A stretch of 64,000 nt of DNA from Phaeobacter sp. CECT 5382 (GTDB taxonomy: Bacteria > Pseudomonadota > Alphaproteobacteria > Rhodobacterales > Rhodobacteraceae), in contig NZ_CYSG01000018.1 of NCBI RefSeq assembly GCF_001457775.1, positions 1 to 64,000 of the forward strand, given 5' to 3'. The notes beneath the pieces were generated by a model. It saw nothing but the letters and a program-made list of their open reading frames with translations. It made no database searches and was not told where the DNA came from. Position 1 is the stretch's first letter. Every line of letters starts with the position of its first letter. The position numbers and the translations under genes are program-made. Of the stretch, positions 8,266 through 16,344 are shown piece by piece.

Positions 8266-8727
8266 TCACAGTGGCAGCGGGCGCCCCTCGGCAATGGTTT
8301 CCATCGCGAAGTATGAAGTCACGCTGTCCAGCTCGATGCCGCTGATCAAGCGTTGATAGACCCGGTCATAGCTGCGCATGTCCTGGGTCACCACTTTCAG
8401 CTGATAGTCATAGTCGCCACCAATACGGTGAAAATCCACGACTTCAGGGATCGTCAGCACGTGGCGGCGAAAATGGTCCAGCCAATCGGCAGAATGGTGC
8501 CGCGTGCGCAGCATAACAAAAACCACCAGTTCCAGTCCCAGTTTGGCCCGATCGACGCGTGCGGTTGAGCCTTGCAGAACCTTGTTGTCGGTGAGCGCCT
8601 TGAGGCGGCGCCAACAGGCGTTTTGCGACAGGCCGACTATCTCGGCCAGCTCACGTTGGGACAGGTTGGCGTCCTGCTGCAGGGCACGCAGAATGGAGGT
8701 GTCGATATGATCTACATTATTGGTCAT
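8266..8727 (-). CDS. Lrp/AsnC family transcriptional regulator
   Basis: A 153-residue regulator: N-terminal helix-turn-helix (IDTSILRALQQDANLSQREL, then LSQNACWRRLKAL) and C-terminal ligand-binding RAM domain (residues about 70-150). The frame is open back to 8763, but family members begin MTNNVDHIDTSIL, so the ATG at 8727 is preferred; GAGGA lies almost directly against it, which is closer than ideal. It is divergent from a class V PLP enzyme, with a perfect inverted repeat between them. Family knowledge suggests control of that enzyme in response to an amino acid. Confidence 0.9.
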   Translation of the reverse strand: MTNNVDHIDTSILRALQQDANLSQRELAEIVGLSQNACWRRLKALTDNKVLQGSTARVDRAKLGLELVVFVMLRTRHHSADWLDHFRRHVLTIPEVVDFHRIGGDYDYQLKVVTQDMRSYDRVYQRLISGIELDSVTSYFAMETIAEGRPLPL

Positions 8728-8758
8728 TCCTCGATCATATGACCCGAATATTGCAAAA

Positions 8759-8775
8759 ATCAATCAAAGATTGAT
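8759..8775. promoter_or_regulatory. Inverted-repeat operator between Lrp gene and PLP enzyme
   Basis: ATCAATC-AAA-GATTGAT is a perfect 7-bp inverted repeat in an AT-rich stretch of the divergent region. Its position and symmetry fit a site for the Lrp-type regulator. It also resembles an FNR-type half-site arrangement (TTGAT/ATCAA) but in the wrong orientation and spacing. Confidence 0.5.
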
Positions 8776-8834
8776 AAAGAAATCGCGCAATCTGGATGGG
8801 AAGATCTCCGAAAGCTATGCATCAGGAGCCCATC

Positions 8835-10274
8835 ATGACCTCAGCCGCCCCCCTTACGCCTTTCAAAAAGATGCTGCAGAAGGCTGCCCAGGACGATAGC
8901 CTAGCCGAGGGGCTCATTGGCGAAGGCGCGATGATCCCCGGTGCCGAAGGGCCAGTGCCGCTGGTCTATGCCGATTATGTTGCCTCGGGTCGGGCCATGC
9001 AGCAGGTCGAAGATTTCATCGCGACCCAGGTGCTGCCCTACTATGCGAATTCCCATACCGAAGCATCGTTCTGCGGCTCTTATATGACAAGATTACGCCG
9101 CGAGGCGCGGGCCGAGATTGCACGTATCGCTCAGGCGGGAGCTGATGACACAGTGATTTTTGCCGGATCGGGCGCGACGGCGGGGTTGAACCGGCTCATC
9201 AGTCTTTTGGGGGTCAATGAGGCCTCAGATCCAGTCGTTTTCATCGGTCCGTATGAGCATCATTCCAACATTCTGCCCTGGCGCGAAAGCAAGGCGCGGG
9301 TGATTGAAATCCCCGAAGCCCGCGAGGGCGGGCCGGATCTTAACGCGCTGCAGGCGGCTTTGTTGACGCATGGCGAGAGTGATCTGATGATCGGTAGTTT
9401 CTCTGCCGCGTCCAACGTGACTGGTATCGTCACCGACCCCGACGCGATCAGTCGCCTGCTGCATGCGGCGGGCGCACTGGCAGTCTGGGATTATGCCGGT
9501 GCCGGCCCCTATCTGCCGATCTGCATGGCTGGCGTGGATGGTGCGCACAAAGACGCCGTCGTGATCTCACCACATAAATTCCCGGGCGGGCCGGGGAGTT
9601 CGGGTGTGTTGATCGTCAACAAGCATGCGGCACAGCGGCGCTGCCCGTCTTGGCCTGGGGGCGGCACCGTCAGTTTTGTGTCCCCCTGGGGACACGAATA
9701 TAGCCCTGATCTGGCGGCCCGCGAAGAGGCCGGAACGCCAAATGTGATTGGCGATATTCGCGCCGCCCTGGCCTTTTTGGTCAAAGAAGCCGTGGGGGAG
9801 GCCGAAATCGCAGTGCGCGAAGAAAAATACGCTGCTATGGCGCGGGCGGGCTGGGCGGATAACCCGCATTTGACCCTGCTGGGGCATCCTGCGGCGCACC
9901 GCTTGCCGATCTTTTCCTTCACGGTCACGGGATCTTCCGGTGTGCCTGTTCATCAACAGCTCTTTACCCGGATGTTGAGCGACTATTACGGGATTCAGGC
10001 CCGGGGTGGCTGCGCCTGCGCCGGCCCCTATGCGCATCGCCTGCTCGGCATTGAAAGACCCGAATCCGAGGCCCTGTTTCGCGATCTGCAGGCTGGTAAA
10101 GAGCTGCGCAAACCCGGCTGGGTGCGGCTCAATTTTTCCTACCTGATGGCCGAGCAGACGGTGCAATACATCATCGACAGCGTGAATGAGTTGACGCAGC
10201 GAGCAGAAGACCTGGCTTCAACCTATCAGGCAGATCCTGCCACGGCCCGGTTCCAGGCGCTGGCTGCGGAGTGA
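8835..10274 (+). CDS. Class V PLP-dependent aminotransferase / cysteine desulfurase-like
   Basis: A 479-residue fold-type I PLP enzyme. The PLP-binding Lys is in VVISPHKFPGGPG (residue 248), preceded by the cofactor Asp in AVWDYAGAG. A Cys-rich segment ARGGCACAGPYAHRLLG (Cys 393 and 395) sits where cysteine desulfurases and selenocysteine lyases have their active-site loop. The start at 8835 is supported by AGGAG six bases upstream. There is no iron-sulfur assembly gene nearby, so a role in general cofactor assembly is doubtful. The divergent Lrp regulator suggests amino-acid catabolism. The substrate is unknown. Confidence 0.82.
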   Translation: MTSAAPLTPFKKMLQKAAQDDSLAEGLIGEGAMIPGAEGPVPLVYADYVASGRAMQQVEDFIATQVLPYYANSHTEASFCGSYMTRLRREARAEIARIAQAGADDTVIFAGSGATAGLNRLISLLGVNEASDPVVFIGPYEHHSNILPWRESKARVIEIPEAREGGPDLNALQAALLTHGESDLMIGSFSAASNVTGIVTDPDAISRLLHAAGALAVWDYAGAGPYLPICMAGVDGAHKDAVVISPHKFPGGPGSSGVLIVNKHAAQRRCPSWPGGGTVSFVSPWGHEYSPDLAAREEAGTPNVIGDIRAALAFLVKEAVGEAEIAVREEKYAAMARAGWADNPHLTLLGHPAAHRLPIFSFTVTGSSGVPVHQQLFTRMLSDYYGIQARGGCACAGPYAHRLLGIERPESEALFRDLQAGKELRKPGWVRLNFSYLMAEQTVQYIIDSVNELTQRAEDLASTYQADPATARFQALAAE

Positions 10275-10382
10275 CTTCAAAGCTCGGGAAAGGCTGTGAT
10301 GTGATCTTGCGGCTTTCCCATCGCGGTCTGCCTCGTTATGACGAAGGGGAACCAAGGAGCCCGAAGTCAAGGAGCCCGCAGA

Positions 10383-11474
10383 ATGACCCAGATTACGCCG
10401 CAGCCCGGTATTATGGATATCGCTCTTTATCAGGGCGGCGCGGCCCATGTGGCAGGGGTGAGCAACACGGTAAAGCTCTCCTCGAATGAGAACCCACTGG
10501 GACCCAGCCCGCTTGCGATAGAAGCCATGCAGCAAGCGGCGGCGATGATGCATCGCTATCCCAGCTCCGATCATCTGGCGCTGCGGCAGGCGATTGGCAC
10601 TGTCGAAGGGTTGAACCCGGATCAGATCATCTGTGGCGCCGGCAGTGATGAGGTGATTGCTTTCCTCTGTCAGGCCTATGCAGGCCCGGGCGATGAGGTG
10701 CTCTATACGGAACACGGCTTTGCCATGTATCGCATCAGCGCGCTGGCAGCTGGGGCCACCCCGGTTGAGGTTAAGGAGCGCGAGCGGGTCACTGATGTCG
10801 ATGCGCTATTGGCGGGCTGTACTGATCGCACCAAGCTGGTGTTCATCGCCAACCCCAACAATCCCACCGGCACCATGATTGGCGCCGCCGAGGTGGCGCG
10901 GCTGGCTGATGGTTTGCCGCAGGGCGCTTTGCTGGTGCTGGATGGGGCCTATGCCGAATATGTCGAAGGCTTTGATGCCGGTGCTGCGCTGATTGCGGAT
11001 CGCGACAATGTTTTCATGACCCGGACGTTTTCAAAGATCCACGGGCTGGGCGGGGCACGGATCGGTTGGGGCTATGGCCCAGCGGCCATCATTGATGTGC
11101 TCAACCGGGTACGCGGGCCTTTCAATGTATCTTCGACTGCTTTGGCGGGGGCTGAAGCCTCCATTCGGGATCAGGACTACATTGCTCACTGCCGGGCGGA
11201 AAATGCCAAATGGCGCGAATGGCTGGCGCAGGCGCTGGCGGCACTTGGCATTGCGTCTGATACCTCCTGCACCAATTTCATTCTGGCGCGCCTCTCAGAT
11301 CAGGCCGAAGCCGAAGCCTGCGACAGCTATTTGCAGAGTCAGGGGCTGATCGTGCGACGGGTTGCGGGATATAATCTGCCCAATGCGCTGCGCATCACAG
11401 TGGGCGACGAGGCCTCTTGCCGGCGTCTGTTGGCAGCGATTACGGAATTCAAAGCAGGGCAGGGTGCCGCATGA
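10383..11474 (+). CDS. hisC: Histidinol-phosphate aminotransferase
   Basis: A 363-residue class I/II aminotransferase of the HisC branch: [12 protein letters not shown] at the N-terminus, NPNNPTGT for cofactor binding, and the Schiff-base Lys in [15 protein letters not shown]. It converts imidazole-acetol phosphate to histidinol phosphate, and many HisC proteins also transaminate aromatic oxo-acids. The ATG at 10383 follows AAGGAG. Its stop codon overlaps the start of the prephenate/arogenate dehydrogenase gene (ATGA), so the two are translationally coupled. That pairing suggests it serves phenylalanine/tyrosine synthesis as well as histidine. Confidence 0.93.
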   Translation: MTQITPQPGIMDIALYQGGAAHVAGVSNTVKLSSNENPLGPSPLAIEAMQQAAAMMHRYPSSDHLALRQAIGTVEGLNPDQIICGAGSDEVIAFLCQAYAGPGDEVLYTEHGFAMYRISALAAGATPVEVKERERVTDVDALLAGCTDRTKLVFIANPNNPTGTMIGAAEVARLADGLPQGALLVLDGAYAEYVEGFDAGAALIADRDNVFMTRTFSKIHGLGGARIGWGYGPAAIIDVLNRVRGPFNVSSTALAGAEASIRDQDYIAHCRAENAKWREWLAQALAALGIASDTSCTNFILARLSDQAEAEACDSYLQSQGLIVRRVAGYNLPNALRITVGDEASCRRLLAAITEFKAGQGAA

Positions 11475-12388
11475 GCAATATTGTTTACAACCGCGTCGCC
11501 CTGATCGGGCTGGGGCTTATTGCCTCTTCGATGTTTTGGGCGATGAAACGCGCCGGATTGGCCGGTGAGGTCACAGGCTATGCTCGCAGTGCCGAGACCC
11601 GCGATACAGCCCGCCGTATCGGCCTGTGTGATCGCATCTGTGACACAGCGCTAGAGGCCGTCAAAGACGCGGATCTGGTGGTGCTTTGTGTGCCGGTGGG
11701 TGCGATGGGGCCGGTGATGGCCGAAATCGGCCCGGCGCTGAAGCCCGGCGCAACCGTATCGGATGTGGGCTCCGTCAAGGCGCATGTGATCGAGGCAGTC
11801 ACGCCACATATCCCTGAAGGCGTGCATTTCGTGCCGGCGCACCCGCTGGCAGGGACCGAACATTCCGGCCCCGAAGCAGGCTTTGCCGAACTGTTTGATA
11901 ATCGCTGGAGCCTGCTGGTTCCGGTGGAGGGCAGCGACCCTGAGGCGGTCGCGAAACTGCGCGCCTTATGGGAGGGCATGGGGGCCAATGTCGATGAGAT
12001 GGATGCCGACCACCACGATCTCGTGTTGGCTGTCACCAGTCATGCGCCCCACCTTATTGCCTATACTATGGTCGGGGTCGCCGATGATCTGCGCCGGGTA
12101 ACCGATAGCGAAGTGATCAAATACTCGGCGGCCGGTTTTCGCGACTTTACTCGGATTGCCGCCTCGGATCCCACCATGTGGCGCGATGTATTTCTGACCA
12201 ACAAGGACGCGACGCTGGAGATCCTTGGCCGCTTTACCGAAGAACTCTTTGCGCTGCAGCGGGCCATTCGCACCGGCGATGGGGACCATCTGCACGACTA
12301 TTTCACCCGGACACGGGCAATCCGTCGCGGCATTATCGAGGCCGGGCAGGATACAGCAGCGCCGGACTTTGGGCGGGCGCAAAAATGA
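11471..12388 (+). CDS. tyrC: Prephenate/arogenate dehydrogenase
   Basis: A 305-residue NAD(P)-dependent enzyme of tyrosine synthesis. It has the Rossmann motif [13 protein letters not shown] at the N-terminus (the last Gly of the usual GxGxxG is Ala here), [14 protein letters not shown], the loop [11 protein letters not shown], and the substrate-site motif [13 protein letters not shown] with the catalytic His. It overlaps hisC upstream by 4 bases and the extensin-like gene downstream by 4 bases. The symbol tyrC follows common use for this arogenate-type family; choice of prephenate or arogenate cannot be read from the sequence. Confidence 0.92.
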   Translation: MSNIVYNRVALIGLGLIASSMFWAMKRAGLAGEVTGYARSAETRDTARRIGLCDRICDTALEAVKDADLVVLCVPVGAMGPVMAEIGPALKPGATVSDVGSVKAHVIEAVTPHIPEGVHFVPAHPLAGTEHSGPEAGFAELFDNRWSLLVPVEGSDPEAVAKLRALWEGMGANVDEMDADHHDLVLAVTSHAPHLIAYTMVGVADDLRRVTDSEVIKYSAAGFRDFTRIAASDPTMWRDVFLTNKDATLEILGRFTEELFALQRAIRTGDGDHLHDYFTRTRAIRRGIIEAGQDTAAPDFGRAQK

Positions 12389-13338
12389 GCGCGCGCACGG
12401 GGCTGAGCAGGGCGATATTGGCGACTGCATTCTGTCTTGCACAGAGCGCGCTCGTGCAGGCGCATGCGCCAGAAACCTCGCTGCGCCCCAGTGACAGGCC
12501 TATTGACAGGCCTATTGACGGGCCCGATGAAAGGCACAGTGCCATTTCGACCGGGATCACCGAGAACGCTCTACGTGAGAGTTCGGTGGTTCAGACCGCC
12601 GCCCTGTTGCCGCAAACTTTGGTGGCAACTCCGGTAGATTTGAGCAGCTCGTCCACGAAAATGCGGCCCGTCTTACGACCTGTTTCCGCCCAGATCCTCG
12701 CTGTGGCAGCCCTGCCCAGTGATCTGTCGCAGCTTGGGCCTGATCAATCTTTGCGACCTTGGCTGCGGCCTGACAGCGTCGTCGAGCAGGCCCTGTTCAA
12801 GCGCCGTAAACTGCGCAAGGGATCGGTTTGTGGCGACATCGAAATTCAGGGCCGCACAGTGGGATCTGTAGCGGCGACCCTTCCGGGCTGTGGCGCCAAG
12901 GATGCGGTGCGGGTGAAATCCGTCGCCGGTGTCACCCTGAGCCAGGAATCCCTGATGACCTGCGACATGGCCAAGGCGCTGAAGCGCTGGGTCGACAAGG
13001 ATGTCAGAACCGCCTTTGGCCGCCGCAACCCCGTGGTCACGCTGCGGGTGGCAGCGCATTATGCCTGTCGCACGCGCAACAACCGCCCCGGAGCCAAGAT
13101 CTCTGAACATGGGCGTGGCAAGGCCATCGATATTTCGGGCTTCAAGCTGGAAGATGGCACCATGGTGACGGTTCTGGAAGGCTGGCGCACACGATCAACC
13201 CGCAAACGGTTGGTCAAAATCTGGAAGGCGGCCTGTGGCCCCTTTGGCACCGTGTTGGGCCCCGAAGCGGATCGCTACCATCAGGATCACTTCCATCTGG
13301 ATGTCGCGCGGCATCGCGGTGGTTCCTATTGCCGCTAG
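12385..13338 (+). CDS. Extensin-like family protein, secreted
   Basis: A 317-residue protein. A signal peptide ends near residue 27 (LVQAHA). A Pro/Asp-rich linker contains a short tandem repeat (PIDRPIDGP, DNA at about 12495-12525). The C-terminal half (about 150-317) is an extensin-like C-terminal domain with conserved cysteines, the motif ISEHGRGKAIDISGF, and the ending HFHLDVA. The HxxxxxxxD and HxH arrangement is that of metal peptidases acting on the cell wall, so a peptidoglycan role in the periplasm is likely. It starts inside the tyrC stop codon (ATGA), which is odd for a cell-wall gene behind amino-acid genes. Confidence 0.82.
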   Translation: MSARTGLSRAILATAFCLAQSALVQAHAPETSLRPSDRPIDRPIDGPDERHSAISTGITENALRESSVVQTAALLPQTLVATPVDLSSSSTKMRPVLRPVSAQILAVAALPSDLSQLGPDQSLRPWLRPDSVVEQALFKRRKLRKGSVCGDIEIQGRTVGSVAATLPGCGAKDAVRVKSVAGVTLSQESLMTCDMAKALKRWVDKDVRTAFGRRNPVVTLRVAAHYACRTRNNRPGAKISEHGRGKAIDISGFKLEDGTMVTVLEGWRTRSTRKRLVKIWKAACGPFGTVLGPEADRYHQDHFHLDVARHRGGSYCR

Positions 13339-13394
13339 GCCTGGCGGCTGGTGCTTTAGATATCAGGGCTGAAATGCCGGGCGGTTCTTGAACG

Positions 13395-14393
13395 TCAGCG
13401 CAGGATCAGGCGCGGGGCTGGTCCCAGCGGCAATGGCCCCACCCACATCTGCCCTGTGTCGAACGTGAGGGTGATATCCAATTTTTCCGGCTGTCCCGCA
13501 CGGCCTGCAAAGACCGCCAGAACCTGTTCCAGCCCGCTGCGCAGGCTGGGAGGCAACAGGCTGCTGCGTTCCGCCATATCGAGAACCGAGCGCCAGTTTT
13601 GCGCCTGAAGGGCCAGTATACCGCTCAAGCTTCCTGCCTCGTCCACGGTCAGATCACCGGTGGCCTTTACGCTCAGATCTCCCCACTGGGCTTCGGCCAA
13701 GGTGAGCGAGATCTGCCGGGGCTGCGGGCGTCGCAGCTCGATGGCGCGGCGGTCCCAGGCGGTATCAAACGTCACTTCCGCCAACAGGCCGAGGGTTTCA
13801 AAGCTCTGCGGCAATTGATCAGACGCTGCCAGTAGGCGACGATAGGTGGGGCCGGGCGTGAAGCCTTCGGCACGGGCGGTGAGGGTGTAGCGGTCCGCAC
13901 GAGATTGCTGTTGCATCACCAGAGTGAGGCTTGTGGCCTCCAGTACAGGATCGTCAGCCGTTGCAACCTGCCAATCCGTGCCACTCAGCGCTAGGTGCTC
14001 CAGCTCCAGCGCCAACCCCGGTGAGAGCTGCATTTCGGCCTGCATATTGCGGGCCATCAGGGTCAGGGTCTGGTCGAAATAGGACAATCGCTGCGGGCTG
14101 TCGGAAAAGCGCAGGGTCTGGGCGCCGGGCCACAGGGCCGGGCTTGCAAATTCAGCCCAGTCGGCGCTCCAGGCGGCCCCGGTTCCGGGATCTGCTAGCA
14201 CAGGATGCTGCAGCCGGGTCACGTGCTGGCCGGGGAAGCCGGCTGTGGTCAGCTCGGCATATTCCGCCTGCCAGCCCTGACGGCGCTGTTCTTCAAACCA
14301 CTGCTCCAGCCCGGTACGCAGACCCCAGGCCGCGACGCTCCAATAGGTCATCCAGAGTGCCGCACCCAGGCACAGCCATTTCAGCAGGCGCAT
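13395..14393 (-). CDS. DUF2125 domain protein, membrane-anchored periplasmic
   Basis: A 332-residue protein with an N-terminal uncleaved membrane segment (LLKWLCLGAALWMTYWSVAAW) and a long beta-rich periplasmic part fitting DUF2125, a family common in alphaproteobacteria and related to AsmA-like lipid-transport folds. The ATG at 14393 is preferred over an upstream ATG at 14423 because GAGGG lies before it and the protein then starts directly with its membrane anchor. It is divergent from the ChaC gene and convergent with the extensin-like gene. The function is unknown. Confidence 0.8.
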   Translation of the reverse strand: MRLLKWLCLGAALWMTYWSVAAWGLRTGLEQWFEEQRRQGWQAEYAELTTAGFPGQHVTRLQHPVLADPGTGAAWSADWAEFASPALWPGAQTLRFSDSPQRLSYFDQTLTLMARNMQAEMQLSPGLALELEHLALSGTDWQVATADDPVLEATSLTLVMQQQSRADRYTLTARAEGFTPGPTYRRLLAASDQLPQSFETLGLLAEVTFDTAWDRRAIELRRPQPRQISLTLAEAQWGDLSVKATGDLTVDEAGSLSGILALQAQNWRSVLDMAERSSLLPPSLRSGLEQVLAVFAGRAGQPEKLDITLTFDTGQMWVGPLPLGPAPRLILR

Positions 14394-14463
14394 TCTGCAA
14401 AACCCTCTTTTTTTAGTCTGCAATTTGCTGTTTATAGGCCGCGATCAGAAAGGGCCATAGAGC

Positions 14464-14994
14464 ATGACAATGTGGGTATTCGGATATGGATCGCTGTTGT
14501 GGAACCCGGGGTTCCCGGTCGCACGCCGCGAAGTTGCGACCTTGCAGGGCTATGCGCGCTCGTTCTGCATGTCTTCGATCCATCACCGCGGCACCGAGGA
14601 AAATCCCGGTCTGGTTCTGGCGCTGGATGCCATTGCAGGAAGCCATTGTCAGGGGTTGGCCCTTTGCGTGGCTGCCGGTGAAGAGAGCGCCACGCTGGAC
14701 TATCTGCGTGAGCGCGAGCTGGTCTCGTCTGCCTATCTGGAGCGCGACCTGCCGGTCGCACTGGCCTCAGGCGAGGCGGTGACGGCCGTGACCTATGTGA
14801 TCGACCCCGATCACGTGCAGTATTGCGGGGGTATGGAGCTGGAAAAACAGGCGCAAATCATTGCCAGGGCCGTTGGTGGGCGGGGGCCTAATACCGAATA
14901 TCTTTACAACACTGCTGAACATCTGGCCGAGATCGGCCTTGGGGATGCGGAACTGGAGTGGTTGATGACCCGTGTGCGCCAAATTACGGCATAA
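14464..14994 (+). CDS. chaC: Glutathione-specific gamma-glutamylcyclotransferase (ChaC family)
   Basis: A 176-residue protein with the family's first motif WVFGYGSLLWNPGF at residues 4-17 and the conserved acidic segment YLRERELVSSAYLE near residue 80, where the catalytic Glu lies. ChaC enzymes cleave glutathione to 5-oxoproline and Cys-Gly in the cytosol. The length is normal for a bacterial member. No RBS is strong, but no better start exists. It is followed 78 bases later by the ExbB-like gene in the same direction. Confidence 0.88.
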   Translation: MTMWVFGYGSLLWNPGFPVARREVATLQGYARSFCMSSIHHRGTEENPGLVLALDAIAGSHCQGLALCVAAGEESATLDYLRERELVSSAYLERDLPVALASGEAVTAVTYVIDPDHVQYCGGMELEKQAQIIARAVGGRGPNTEYLYNTAEHLAEIGLGDAELEWLMTRVRQITA

Positions 14995-15072
14995 AGCCTT
15001 GGCGCTTTTGCTTCTTTGCCTTTAAGCTGCCTCGGGCAAAGAGCATTACATCGGGTCAGGACCCCTCCGAAT

Positions 15073-16341
15073 ATGGCGCAACCAGACCGCAAGATCAGGC
15101 CACAGTTTTCGCAACCGGTAAGACAGATCATTCTGATGTTGATCGCATTGGGGATGGCAGGCTTTGGCGCCTTTGTTGCCCTGCCCAAGGTTCTGCCGGT
15201 CTTCCAGGCCAATCCCTGGCTCAACGGGTTTATCATTTTTGTTTTTGTGATCGGGGTGCTGTCCTGTTTCTGGCAGGTGTTGCAGCTGATCGGATCGGTA
15301 CGCTGGATCGAAAGCTTTGCCTCCGGCGGCAGCCGCGGCGAGGATCGCGCCCCTTCCTTGTTGGCACCATTGGCGGCGCTTTTGCGGTCCCGTGCCGCGC
15401 GGATGCAGCTGGGCTCTTCTTCGACGCGTTCGATTTTGGACTCAGTGGCGCAGCGTATCGACGAAGAGCGTGAAATAACCCGCTATATCGTCAACCTGTT
15501 GATTTTTCTGGGTCTGTTGGGCACGTTCTACGGCCTCGCGACAACTGTTCCCGCCGTCGTCGACACCATTCGTAGTCTGGCCCCGCAAGAGGGCGAAGAA
15601 GGGCTGGCGATCTTTAACCGGTTGATGACCGGGCTTGAAGCGCAGCTGGGCGGCATGGGCGTGGCCTTTGCCTCGTCGTTGCTTGGGCTGGCGGGATCGC
15701 TGATCGTTGGCCTTTTGGAACTGTTTGCCGGTCACGGCCAGAACCGGTTCTACCGTGAGCTGGAAGAATGGCTGTCGTCGTTTACGCGGGTCAGCTTTTC
15801 CTCCGGCGAAGAGGGCAATAGTTCTGAGACTGGTGTGGTGTCAGAAGTGCTGGATACCATGGCCGAACAGATGGACGCCCTGCAGGCGATGTTTGTGCAG
15901 AACGCCCAAAGCCGCGCCGAAGTGGACAATAAACTGGCGCAACTGGTGGATGCCATTACCGATATGAATGCGCGCCAGGATCAGACGGCCAGCCTGTCGG
16001 CAGCCCTTGATCGGGTGGCGATTGGGCAAGAAACCCTGACCGAAATCATGCGTGCCCATGGTGACGTCGGGATGGATGCCGAAAGCCGGATGCGGCTGCG
16101 GTCGATCGATGTGCAGATGCTGCGTATTCTCGAAGAGATATCTGCCGGCCGTCAGGAAAGCCTTGCAGAGCTGCGCAAGGATATCGACCTGATGGTCAAG
16201 GCTTTTGCGGTGCCCCGTGGCCGTATGCGTCAGACGCCTAGCCAAACAGCGACTCAAGCACCGGGCCAGCCTGACCCGGCTCAATCTGCTCCGGTGCAGC
16301 CCTCTTCGATCCACAGCGCCTTTAGTCAGGACGAGGATTAA
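15073..16341 (+). CDS. MotA/TolQ/ExbB-like proton channel protein
   Basis: A 422-residue membrane protein. Hydrophobic segments lie at about 18-40, 47-69, 145-165 (IVNLLIFLGLLGTFYGLATT) and 190-215 (MGVAFASSLLGLAGSLIVGL). The last two match the channel-forming helices of MotA/TolQ/ExbB proteins, including the GLLGTFxGL motif. A cytoplasmic tail of about 200 residues follows, helical and then Pro/Gln-rich. The start at 15073 (AQPDRK) fits the family; the frame is open further up. Three bases separate it from the OmpA/MotB-like partner gene, with which it should form a proton-driven complex in the inner membrane. Confidence 0.88.
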   Translation: MAQPDRKIRPQFSQPVRQIILMLIALGMAGFGAFVALPKVLPVFQANPWLNGFIIFVFVIGVLSCFWQVLQLIGSVRWIESFASGGSRGEDRAPSLLAPLAALLRSRAARMQLGSSSTRSILDSVAQRIDEEREITRYIVNLLIFLGLLGTFYGLATTVPAVVDTIRSLAPQEGEEGLAIFNRLMTGLEAQLGGMGVAFASSLLGLAGSLIVGLLELFAGHGQNRFYRELEEWLSSFTRVSFSSGEEGNSSETGVVSEVLDTMAEQMDALQAMFVQNAQSRAEVDNKLAQLVDAITDMNARQDQTASLSAALDRVAIGQETLTEIMRAHGDVGMDAESRMRLRSIDVQMLRILEEISAGRQESLAELRKDIDLMVKAFAVPRGRMRQTPSQTATQAPGQPDPAQSAPVQPSSIHSAFSQDED

Positions 16342-16344
16342 GCC

